From a virus, in IMG/VR virus record IMGVR_UViG_3300047994_000371, positions 1 through 31,141 of that record: a stretch of 31,141 nucleotides of DNA; one strand, written 5' to 3'. The notes beneath the pieces were generated by a model. That model was not told the origin of the DNA. It did no database searches and saw nothing but the letters and a program-made list of their open reading frames with translations. The position numbers and the translations under genes were made by a program. This document shows, piece after piece, positions 15,079-22,424 of the stretch (its first letter is position 1; each line of letters begins with the position of its first letter).

Positions 15079-15666
15079 ATGACCCCCGCCCGCGACCTCG
15101 CCGACCCGCCCGAGCTCGCGCCCGATGTGCTTTGGCGCAGCCTCCTGCCGTTCCGGCCCGAGCGCCTCATCCTCCCCCGCCTCCGAGGCGCCCCCCACAT
15201 CCCCCTCTCCGTGCGGGCCGTCCCGGCCATGCTCGAGCAGCGCGCCCGCGACGTCGGCCACCTCGCCGCCGGCGACGTCCCCGAGCTCCAGCACCCCTGC
15301 GCGGCCCGCGAGGTCCTCGCGCTGGTGCTCCACGTGCCCCAGGGCCGCGCCTTCGCCTCGGCCGCCGCGCTCGGGCGGCTCGAGCAGCCCGAGCTCGCCG
15401 AGCTCACCCGCGCCACGCTGGAGGCGCTGGCCGACATCTGCCCCACGTACGGGCGCAGCAACCCGCGGCGCTGGCGCGAGGCGCTGACGGCGGGGGCGAA
15501 GCACGGCTCCAACCTCAACGAAGCCCTGACCCTCGCCGCTTGCGTGGACGTCACGCTCGGCGGGCTCGTCCCGCGCCCAGACCGCTACTGGGGATGCCCC
15601 TTCCACGAGCTGCTCGACGGCCACTGGCTCGCCTACCAGGCCGCGCGTGACGCCGTGAAGAAGTAG
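15079..15666 (+). CDS. Probable tail-assembly chaperone, first part
   Basis: The gene between tube and tape measure usually encodes a chaperone that binds the tape measure. This 195-residue product is rich in Arg, Leu and helices (ELTRATLEALADICPTYGRSNPRRWREALTAGAKHG). Its residues include SLLPFRPERLILPRLRGAPHIPLSVRAVPAML. No frameshift slippery site is evident at its end. Its frame is the same as that of the next gene, separated only by one TAG and nine sense codons. It may therefore be produced alone or, by readthrough, as a longer fusion. The chaperone role is positional. Confidence 0.6.
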   Translation: MTPARDLADPPELAPDVLWRSLLPFRPERLILPRLRGAPHIPLSVRAVPAMLEQRARDVGHLAAGDVPELQHPCAAREVLALVLHVPQGRAFASAAALGRLEQPELAELTRATLEALADICPTYGRSNPRRWREALTAGAKHGSNLNEALTLAACVDVTLGGLVPRPDRYWGCPFHELLDGHWLAYQAARDAVKK

Positions 15667-15693
15667 CTCGCCGCTCTCTCAGGGACCTGCACC

Positions 15694-16482
15694 ATGACCA
15701 CCCACGTCCAGAAGACCCCGGCGACCCCCTGCTCGGAGTGCGGGGCGGAGCCGTCGGAGATCGCCTCTACCCCGGAGTGCAACGAGCTCGCGCGCGCCGT
15801 TCACAAGCGCGGGCGGACGGTGCACGTCTTTCCCGTCGGCGGCTTCTTCGGCCTCGGCGCCAAGCCCGTTCCCGCCATCGCCATGCAGATCCTCTCCGTC
15901 GGGGAGGAGGGCGAGGCGCGGGATGCCGCGCACAAGACACGCGCCGAGCAAAGCAAGCGCGCCGGCGAGGGCAAGGAAGCGGCCCAGAAGGACCCGAGCG
16001 CGCACGACCCCGAGCAGAACCTCGAGGCGCTCATGCGCGCCTGCCGGATGGTCGACGACAAGGGTCAGCCCACCCCTTGGGCGGCGTTCCCGGGCGTCAA
16101 CTGGATGCGCCGGGAGCTCTCCATCGACCAGCAGGCGACGCTCCTGGCCCTCTACGACGAGCTCAAGCGCCACCACGGCGCCACCAAGCTCGAGCTGGAC
16201 GAGGAGACCGTCGAGAGCATCGCCCATTTCCTCCACGCGCACCTCGGCGAAGACATCCCCGAATCCTACCTCGCCGCCTACCCGCGGTGGTACCTGACCC
16301 ACCTCTGCGTCCTCTTCGCCGCCCGCCTCTTCGAGGCACGGAAGAGCGTCGAGCTCCTGCTCCAAGCGCGGGAAGCCTGGGACGTCGAGCGGGCCGCCCT
16401 CGAGGCGGAGCTCGCGAGCGCCCGCGCCGAGCTCGCGGCGGGCCCGGGTGATGCCCCGCGGGCGCCACCGGCGGACGCGTAG
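15694..16482 (+). CDS. Probable tail-assembly chaperone, second part
   Basis: The 262-residue product begins with a small Cys cluster (PCSECG, C13/C16). It has a long helical midsection with VDDKGQPTPWAAFPGVNWMRRELSIDQQATLLALYDELKRHHG, and ends with VESIAHFLHAHLGEDIPESYLAAYPRWYLTHLCVLFAARLFEARKSVEL and an Ala/Pro tail. It has its own ribosome site (AGGGA at 15680-15684), so independent initiation is likely. Gene order (tube, this gene, tape measure) is the basis for calling it a tape-measure chaperone. Confidence 0.55.
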   Translation: MTTHVQKTPATPCSECGAEPSEIASTPECNELARAVHKRGRTVHVFPVGGFFGLGAKPVPAIAMQILSVGEEGEARDAAHKTRAEQSKRAGEGKEAAQKDPSAHDPEQNLEALMRACRMVDDKGQPTPWAAFPGVNWMRRELSIDQQATLLALYDELKRHHGATKLELDEETVESIAHFLHAHLGEDIPESYLAAYPRWYLTHLCVLFAARLFEARKSVELLLQAREAWDVERAALEAELASARAELAAGPGDAPRAPPADA

Positions 16483-16485
16483 GCC

Positions 16486-16827
16486 ATGTTCCGCTGCTTC
16501 GTCGAGCTGGGAAGCCTGCCAGGCGCCGACGATCGCTTCGAGAGGGCCTACCGCGACGCCGTCCAGCAGATGAAGGCCACGCTGGACGCCAAAGCTGCGG
16601 AGGAGCGCGCCGAGCACGCCTACCAGAACCGCACGGGCGACCTGGAGAAGAGCACCACCGCCACCGAGGTCATCTCGGCAGGTGAGCGCGATCTGGTCCA
16701 GCTCCAGGCGGACACGCCCTATGCGGTGTACGTCAACCGTCGGGGTCTGATGCGGATCGACGCGCTCGCCGCCGAAGCGGAGACGGAGCTCGCCTATCTC
16801 TTCGACGGGCTCTTGCTCGTGATCTGA
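16486..16827 (+). CDS. Tail-completion protein (HK97 gp10/Mu gpG-like)
   Basis: The 113-residue product fits the tail-completion pattern: a helical lead (AYRDAVQQMKATLDAKAAEERAE), then YQNRTGDLEKSTTA, where the RTGDL motif is typical, and finally LQADTPYAVYVNRRG, the 'YA-x-YV' segment. Such proteins end the tube and join it to the head. In most phages the gene lies before the sheath; here it lies between the chaperone and the tape measure, so the relation to the neck could have shifted. The stop is followed at once by a hairpin. Confidence 0.7.
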   Translation: MFRCFVELGSLPGADDRFERAYRDAVQQMKATLDAKAAEERAEHAYQNRTGDLEKSTTATEVISAGERDLVQLQADTPYAVYVNRRGLMRIDALAAEAETELAYLFDGLLLVI

Positions 16828-16932
16828 GGCCGAAACACGGCCTGCTCTCGTCACGGCGTGGCCCCTTCTCACGTGCCCGGGGTGGCCGAGGCGCGCTTGC
16901 GCCGCGCGCTGCGTCCTCGGACCGCAGCGCGC
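16827..16932 (+). promoter_or_regulatory. Structured leader before the tape measure gene
   Basis: A hairpin AGGCCG/CGGCCT (16827-16832 with 16838-16843) starts at the last base of the previous stop. A perfect 10-base inverted repeat (GCGCGCTGCG at 16904-16913 with CGCAGCGCGC at 16923-16932) ends 19 bases before the GTG start. CCGAGG (16886-16891) can instead pair with CCTCGG (16915-16920), which would break the 10-base stem. Such exclusive pairings may tune tape-measure translation, though chance is favoured by the high GC content. Confidence 0.4.
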
Positions 16933-16951
16933 CCGCGCCCGGTGACTCGCC

Positions 16952-19252
16952 GTGCCCGAACCCATCATTTACCAGTTTCTCGCCGCCGGTCATGGCGACG
17001 TTGTCTCAGCCATCCGCAGCATCGACGTGGCGGCGCGCGAAAGCGCTCGCACGCTCGAGGCGACGGGTCGCTCGGGCGCGGCCGTAGGGCGAGAGACGGA
17101 GCGCGGGGCCGGCGGCGCACGTCGCGGCCTGACCGAACTCCAGCGGATTGCCCTTCGCGTTGCGGCCGACCAGGAGCGCGCCGCGAAGCGCGCCTCTGCG
17201 GCCCAGGAGCGAGAGGCGGTCCGCGCCGTTGCCGCAGCCAACCGGGCAGGGAAAGCCCAAGAGCGCGCCGCGCAGCAGACCGCAAAGGCGCAAGAGCGCG
17301 CCGCCCAGCAAGCCGCCAAGGCCGCGGAGCGAGCCCACGAGTACGTCTACCGGCTGAAGCAGCGCTACCTCGAGAAGGAGGAGCGCGACGCCGAGCGGTC
17401 GGCACAGAAGATCGCGAAGGCCCAGGAGCGCGCACGGACCGCTCACTTTCGCGACGCTGCCCGGTTCGGCGGCGGCGTCGTCGATCGCGGTGTCAGCGCG
17501 CTCGTCGGGCTCGGGCGATCCGCATTCAGCACCGGGGCCACCCTCGTCGGGGGCGCAGTCCGCGAGTCGATGGAGACGCAAGGCATCGCCAACCGCGTCT
17601 CCGTCAACGCCCGCATGAACGGCCAGGAGGGGGCCGATCCGACCACGCTGCGGAAGGAGTTCGAGCACACCGCGATGGCCACGGGCCAGAACGCCGCCGA
17701 CGTCGGGCGCGCGGCCCAGGCGTACGTCGACCTGACCGGCGACCTCGCTTCCGCGCGACGCTCGCTGGAGACGTTCGGCACCGTCGCCACGGCGACCGGC
17801 GCCACCGTGGAAGACGTCGCCACGGCCGCGGCGAGCATCGGCAAGAACTTCGACGTCAAGAGCATGGCCGACATGCAGAAGGTCATGGCCACCCTGGTCT
17901 TTCAGGGGAAAGGCGGGGCCGTCACGATGCGGGACCTCGCCTCCCAGATGCAGAAGCTGGCGAGCGCCGGCGCCGCCTACAACATGGGAAAGGGTCCCGA
18001 GGCGGTCTCCACCCTGGGCGGTCTCCTCCAGGTGGCGCGCACCGGCACACGCTCGCCGCAGCAAGCCGGCACCGCGGTGGAGAACATCTTCGCCGGGCTC
18101 ACCGCGCACCAGAAGAACCTGAAGGCGGCCGGCATCTCGCTCTACGACAAGCAGGGCGGCAAGCGGAACATCTACGAGGTCCTCGCCGAGACCGTCTCCA
18201 AGGTCGGCGGGACCGACATGGGGAAGAAGTCGTCGGAGCTGCTGAAGATCTTCGGCAAGCAGGGGTCGCGCGGCATCAACCCCCTGATGGCCGCCTACCA
18301 GGACGCGACCCAGGGCCTCCACGGGAAAGAGGCGCAGCAGGCCGGCTACGAAGCGATCAAGGCCGCGCTCGAGTCCGCGCGGAACGCGGCCGCCGACTAC
18401 GCCGAGGTCCAGAAGGACGCGGCGAGCGTCCAGGAGCAGGCGTCGTCCAAGTTGAGCGTCGCCTGGGAGACGCTCAAGTCCGCCGTCGGCGACCGCCTCA
18501 TGCCCACCTTCGCCGAGCTGGTCGGCAAGCTCGCCAGTGACGGCAAGGCGCTCGACGCCTTCCTCGTGGCGGTCGACCTCGCCGCCGACGGACTCGCGGC
18601 GGTCACCGACAGGCTGAAGGAAGCGGGCATCATCTCCGGCGGGACGCCCGAGGAGAAGGCCGCCGCGGCGGACAAGCAAGCCAACCGCCTCGGCAAGAGC
18701 GCCGACCGGATGCTCGGCGACCTCGCGGCCTACGGCGACCCGTCGCAGCTCTCGGGCCAGAAGCTCGACGAGTACAACGAGAAGAAGGCCGCGTACGACG
18801 CCGCGCGTGCCAAGGCCAACAGCGCACGCGATGACGCGAACACGCTCGGGGCCAAGGCCAACGAGCAGAGCGACGCGATCAAGGCCATCGGCAGCCTCAC
18901 CGGGGACGATGCCGCGAAAGAGTACGAGGCCCGGTACCGCAAGGCCGGCGGCAAGGTCCTCGGCCCCACCGACGCGAGGGATATCGGCACGCTCGGCGGC
19001 CTGATCCCGAACGACGTCCTGCCGGGGCTCCTCGGAGAGAAGGCCGAGCAGCGCGAGATTCGGCACGCGTACGAGGGCGACGACGGCCGCGGCGGGGGTG
19101 GCGCGGGCGCCGACAAGATGGGCGCCGCCGCGGACAAGCACGCGAGCGCCGCCGACAAGCTCATGAGCGCCGCGGTCGCCCTCGCTTCCATTGTCAGCGG
19201 CGGCAGCATCGGCGGAGCTTCCTTTGTGCCGCGCGTACCAGGTGCCAAATGA
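16952..19252 (+). CDS. Tape measure protein (TP901-like)
   Basis: This protein sets tail length and is ejected with DNA. GTG 16952 is the start because the conserved N-terminus IIYQFLAAGHGDVVSAIRSI follows directly. Residues about 40-175 are charged coiled coil with an 11-residue repeat (KAQERAAQQ-type, residues 101-133). The core (about 180-520) has typical tape-measure elements: HTAMATGQNAADVGRAAQAYVDLTGD, VATATGATVEDVATAAASIGKNFD, MRDLASQMQKLASAG and ENIFAGLTAHQKNLKAAGISLYDKQGGKRNIYEVLAETVSKVG. The C-terminus is Ala/Gly-rich. At 766 residues, roughly 0.15 nm per residue predicts a tail near 115 nm (general rule, not measured). The stop overlaps the next ATG. Codons at its start include more A/T-ending ones than the rest. 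Confidence 0.92.
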   Translation: MPEPIIYQFLAAGHGDVVSAIRSIDVAARESARTLEATGRSGAAVGRETERGAGGARRGLTELQRIALRVAADQERAAKRASAAQEREAVRAVAAANRAGKAQERAAQQTAKAQERAAQQAAKAAERAHEYVYRLKQRYLEKEERDAERSAQKIAKAQERARTAHFRDAARFGGGVVDRGVSALVGLGRSAFSTGATLVGGAVRESMETQGIANRVSVNARMNGQEGADPTTLRKEFEHTAMATGQNAADVGRAAQAYVDLTGDLASARRSLETFGTVATATGATVEDVATAAASIGKNFDVKSMADMQKVMATLVFQGKGGAVTMRDLASQMQKLASAGAAYNMGKGPEAVSTLGGLLQVARTGTRSPQQAGTAVENIFAGLTAHQKNLKAAGISLYDKQGGKRNIYEVLAETVSKVGGTDMGKKSSELLKIFGKQGSRGINPLMAAYQDATQGLHGKEAQQAGYEAIKAALESARNAAADYAEVQKDAASVQEQASSKLSVAWETLKSAVGDRLMPTFAELVGKLASDGKALDAFLVAVDLAADGLAAVTDRLKEAGIISGGTPEEKAAAADKQANRLGKSADRMLGDLAAYGDPSQLSGQKLDEYNEKKAAYDAARAKANSARDDANTLGAKANEQSDAIKAIGSLTGDDAAKEYEARYRKAGGKVLGPTDARDIGTLGGLIPNDVLPGLLGEKAEQREIRHAYEGDDGRGGGGAGADKMGAAADKHASAADKLMSAAVALASIVSGGSIGGASFVPRVPGAK
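17252..17350 (+). repeat. 11-residue (33-base) tandem repeat in tape measure
   Basis: Three consecutive 33-base units encode KAQERAAQQTA, KAQERAAQQAA and KAAERAHEYVY (residues 101-133). An 11-residue period is typical of right-handed coiled coils. It is a coding repeat; the units have drifted at silent positions, so the repeat is not recent. Confidence 0.7.
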
Positions 19253-20199
19253 CCGATGCCGCGATCATCAAAGAGCTGCCGCCGCTCAAGTGGCGCGGGC
19301 TCCTGGCGCCGCTCTACGACGTCCTGCCCTTCAAGTGGAAGAACCGCCTCGCGCCGCGGCCTTATCCCTACGTCGACGTCGAAGCGCACGACCCGACCGG
19401 CCGGGACTCGATCCCGATGTCGGCGAGGCTCTACTTCATCAACACGGTGGTCGCCGAGTACCAGGGGCTCGGTCGTCTCTTTCCCGACTATTGGGAAACG
19501 TGGAGGGACCAGCTCCTCGACGGCGACGCCGGCGACCTCGAGCACCCGGCCCTCGGCCTGCTCCGGGCGCGCGTCGACACCGTCTCCGGCGTGGTCGAGA
19601 CCAAGGTCCAGTCGGGCATCATCGTCGAGGTCTCGTGGATCGAGACCAACGAGGATCCGGCCACTCTCACCGCCCTCGGAAATATCCCCGCGGACCCCGC
19701 CCGCCTCGCTGACGAGACGGACACCAACGCCGCCGCCTTCGGGGTGACCGTGGCCCCTGGCCGGCTCCCGGTGATGTTCACGAGCATGTACGGGATCAGC
19801 TTCCCGAACGGCTTCGTCCAGCCCACCCTCGCCGGCCTCTTCGACGCCATCCGCGGCGACGTCTTCTCCGTGACGCTCACCGCCGGCAGCATGCTGCTCT
19901 CCCTGATGGGCGACGTCGCCGCGATGGTGAGCGCGCTGGTGGCGCTCGACGACGTGACGGCATGGCCGGCGATCGCTTCAGCGAAAGCCTTCTGGAACGC
20001 CCTGTACACAATGCAGGTGAACATCGCCCGCGCGGCCCGCAAGACGGCGACCGAGGTGGTGGGCAAGCAGACGACGCTCGTGGCCTTCGCCGCCGCGCAC
20101 AACAACTCGGTCACCGAGATCATGGCCCTGAACGCCAGCGCGCTGCGGGCCTCGTACGTCGAGCGGGGCACCTCGCTCTCTTACTACACCACGAATTGA
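19249..20199 (+). CDS. Mu gpN-like protein (DNA circularisation N-terminal family)
   Basis: The protein belongs with the first baseplate component encoded after the tape measure in Mu-like phages. The N-terminus matches the DNA_circ_N layout: LPPLKWRGLL, PRPYPYVDVEAHDPTGRDSIPMSARLYFI and DQLLDGDAGDLEHPALGLLRARVDTVSG. The middle is helical (RGDVFSVTLTAGSMLLSLMGDVAAM). The C-terminal 35 residues (TTLVAFAAAHNNSVTEIMALNASAL onward to YVERGTSLSYY) are LysM-like. Length 316 is below that of Mu N (about 490). ATG 19249 overlaps the tape measure TGA. Confidence 0.85.
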   Translation: MTDAAIIKELPPLKWRGLLAPLYDVLPFKWKNRLAPRPYPYVDVEAHDPTGRDSIPMSARLYFINTVVAEYQGLGRLFPDYWETWRDQLLDGDAGDLEHPALGLLRARVDTVSGVVETKVQSGIIVEVSWIETNEDPATLTALGNIPADPARLADETDTNAAAFGVTVAPGRLPVMFTSMYGISFPNGFVQPTLAGLFDAIRGDVFSVTLTAGSMLLSLMGDVAAMVSALVALDDVTAWPAIASAKAFWNALYTMQVNIARAARKTATEVVGKQTTLVAFAAAHNNSVTEIMALNASALRASYVERGTSLSYYTTN

Positions 20200-20200
20200 C

Positions 20201-21391
20201 ATGTCCTCGGCCGTCCGCGCCCAAGTCAAGCTCACGTTTGACGACGGGGGGACGATCGACTCGTTCACGGACTGCACGTACCGCGACTCCTTCACGGACC
20301 CGCTCGCAAGCCTTTCGCTGACGGCGAAGCCGGCGACGTCGAGCCTGTACGCCGACTATCGGACGAAGCTCGGCAAGGGCGAGCAGGTGCATCTCTACAT
20401 CAACGGGGCGCACCAAGGCCGCTTCCTGATCCAGGACGTCGAGCGCGAGACGGGCGCTGGTGATGGGCGGGTGATCAAGGTCACCGCGCACACGCCGCTC
20501 ATCACCCCCTACGAGGGCGCCGTCGATCCGGACCTCTCCCTCCAGAACCTCCAGGACACGAGCATCGAGACCGCGCTCCTGACCCTCTTCGGACCCTACG
20601 GGTTCTCGAAGGTCATCACCGACGCCCGGAGCCACGTCAACGTCCTCACCGGCGTACCTCTCCCCGGCGGCAAGGCGCCTCCGTTCGCCATCGGCGACTT
20701 GAAGATGCGGAACGCCGTCGCCCACGACGGCGAGACCGCCTACCAGTTCGCGGCGCGGATCATCACGCGCCTCGGCGCCTGCCTCCGCATCGCCGAGGAC
20801 GACTCGCTCCTGGTGGGCGTTCCCAACTACGACCAGGACAACGCCTACACCGTTGTCCTTGCGACGACGCCCTCGACCTACTCGGACGCCGACCGCTTCT
20901 TCGGCACGATCAAGATCCGGGAGACCAACGCCGGCCAGTTCGCGCAGACCGAGGTCATCGGGATGCGGCACATCGCCGCCGGCGACCCCAGCGTCGCCCG
21001 GCCGAGCGCGGTGGTGCTCGCGAGCGCTGTCCTCCCCGCCCGCTGCCGGTACCGGTCGACGGTTGCTCCGTTCAAACCCCTGTCCTACAAGGACAAGAAC
21101 TCGCGCGACGCGAACCAGGCCCAGAACGCGGCCATGTTCGAGCTCGGGATGCGGGCCAAGGACGCGTACGTCGTCGAGGGCGAGGTCGACGGCTGGATCT
21201 CCCGCACTGGCCGCGTCTGGACCGTCGACACCATGGCGCGTGTGGTCGTGGAGCCTGAGGGCCTCGACGATCCCATGTACCTCCTCGAGCGGACCCTGCA
21301 CGAGGAGGCGGGCGGCGGTCAGAAGACGTCGCTGCGGTTCATCCCCAAGGGCGCGCTCATCCTCGGGGTCGCCCCCAACAGCAGGCACTGA
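20201..21391 (+). CDS. Baseplate hub protein (Mu gpP-like)
   Basis: The hub connects tube and spike. Features fitting the gpP/gp44 family include an initial beta domain (VKLTFDDGGTIDSFTDCTYRDSF), GKGEQVHLYINGAHQGRFLIQDVERET, the GDLKMRNAVAHDGETAYQFAARIITRLG segment, which resembles the phage late control D helix motif, and a closing GRVWTVDTMARVVVEPEGLDDPMYLLERTLHEEAGGGQKTSLRFIPKGA. The closing part matches the end of gpP, where an MYL-x-x-R strand precedes the tail. Its 396-residue length is in range and the gene starts one base after the preceding TGA. Confidence 0.85.
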   Translation: MSSAVRAQVKLTFDDGGTIDSFTDCTYRDSFTDPLASLSLTAKPATSSLYADYRTKLGKGEQVHLYINGAHQGRFLIQDVERETGAGDGRVIKVTAHTPLITPYEGAVDPDLSLQNLQDTSIETALLTLFGPYGFSKVITDARSHVNVLTGVPLPGGKAPPFAIGDLKMRNAVAHDGETAYQFAARIITRLGACLRIAEDDSLLVGVPNYDQDNAYTVVLATTPSTYSDADRFFGTIKIRETNAGQFAQTEVIGMRHIAAGDPSVARPSAVVLASAVLPARCRYRSTVAPFKPLSYKDKNSRDANQAQNAAMFELGMRAKDAYVVEGEVDGWISRTGRVWTVDTMARVVVEPEGLDDPMYLLERTLHEEAGGGQKTSLRFIPKGALILGVAPNSRH

Positions 21392-21398
21392 GGCTCCG

Positions 21399-22013
21399 AT
21401 GGGCGCCGGCGATCTCGAGCTGCTCGACCTGACCTACGTCGTCTCCTCTGACGACGAGCCGCGCCTGAAGGTCGGCGACCTCGCCACCGGAGACGGGGTC
21501 GGCCAGGACTGCGCCTACCTCTGCACCGACGGCTTCATCTCGTTCCCGAACCCGCCCGACAGCACGGGCGCCGCGCAAGGCATCGCCTGGACCCCGGGGA
21601 ACGACCGCTTCATCATCGCCTGCCAGGACGGTCGGTACAACGGCAAGGCCGGCACCGTCGCCCCCGGCGATCGGGCCATCGTCTCGAAGAGCGACGCCGC
21701 CCTCAAGCTCACGCAGGCGAGCAACAAGATCCAGCTCCTCGCGCTGGCCCAGGGCCTGGCCGTCACGGTCGACGCCACCGGAAACAGCGTGTCCGCCATG
21801 ACGCCCAAGGGCGGCCTCTCGTGCGGCGCCACCGGCGCGCAGTTCCTCTACGCCTCCACCCCCGCCATCGGCCAAGTGCTCCTCCTCCCCGCCGCGGTCG
21901 TCCTCTCGTTCAACGACGGAACCTCGTTGTGCTCGGTCACGCTCGGTCCCGGCGGAACCGTCGCCATCGTCGCGCCTGGGGGCGTCACCATCAACGGGAC
22001 CCCGGTCGTCTGA
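21399..22013 (+). CDS. Baseplate spike protein (Mu gp45-like)
   Basis: The central spike punctures the outer membrane. ATG 21399 begins a 204-residue protein. An N-terminal part includes AQGIAWTPGNDRFIIACQDGRYNGKAGTVAPGDRAIVSKSDAALKLTQ, in which the GDRAIVS segment recurs in gp45/V-type proteins. The C-terminal part is a Thr/Gly/Val repeat pattern (SVTLGPGGTVAIVAPGGVTINGTPVV) characteristic of a trimeric beta-helix spike tip. It lies between hub and wedge genes, the same order as in Mu. The TGA shares a base with the next ATG. Confidence 0.8.
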   Translation: MGAGDLELLDLTYVVSSDDEPRLKVGDLATGDGVGQDCAYLCTDGFISFPNPPDSTGAAQGIAWTPGNDRFIIACQDGRYNGKAGTVAPGDRAIVSKSDAALKLTQASNKIQLLALAQGLAVTVDATGNSVSAMTPKGGLSCGATGAQFLYASTPAIGQVLLLPAAVVLSFNDGTSLCSVTLGPGGTVAIVAPGGVTINGTPVV

Positions 22014-22420
22014 TGCCCGGTGGATTCGGCTTCTTCGGTGCCGGCAGCAGCCCCGCCGGCAACCCCGTCACGCCTCCCGGCGTCACCCCCACCACGCTCG
22101 TCAGTTCGTGGGCCATCGATCCGGTGGCGCAGCGCTACCTCTTGGACGCCTTCGGCAATCCGCTCGCGATGGATGGCACGGATCAGCGGGTCTACGTGCT
22201 GGTCTGCGAGGCGGACACCGACGTCCCCGTCATCACCCCGCAGACCCTCCGCACGCAGGAGGCCGCGCTGCGCACCGCGCTCAAGCCCTTGGTGGACGAC
22301 GGCTCGATCTCGGGGTTGGCCATCACCGCGACCGGCGGCGGAAGCCCCGCCGAGAGCCTCAAGAGCATCACCTACACCAACAACGGCACCAACCTGGCCG
22401 TGACGCTGAAGGTGCGCTGA
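22013..22420 (+). CDS. Baseplate wedge protein (Mu gp46-like)
   Basis: The gene sits between spike and baseplate J genes as gp46 does in Mu. The 135-residue product starts MPGGFGFFGAG and contains SSWAIDPVAQRYLLDAFGNPLAMDGTDQRVYVLVCE, which is comparable with the gp46 start (a W-x-I-D...DAFG layout). A later section, ITPQTLRTQEAALRTALKPLVDDGSISGLAIT, fits the helix and strand of gp25/gp46 wedges. It is coupled to the upstream gene by a one-base overlap (TGATG). Confidence 0.75.
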   Translation: MPGGFGFFGAGSSPAGNPVTPPGVTPTTLVSSWAIDPVAQRYLLDAFGNPLAMDGTDQRVYVLVCEADTDVPVITPQTLRTQEAALRTALKPLVDDGSISGLAITATGGGSPAESLKSITYTNNGTNLAVTLKVR

Positions 22421-22424
22421 GCCC

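Noticed and set aside
15640-15700. Programmed -1 frameshift between the two chaperone genes
   Set aside because: Both genes are in the same frame and no slippery heptamer is visible, so frameshifting would not join them.
17006-19141. 711-codon minus-strand open frame opposite the tape measure
   Set aside because: Typical antisense shadow of a GC-rich coding region; the plus strand has a clear tape measure.
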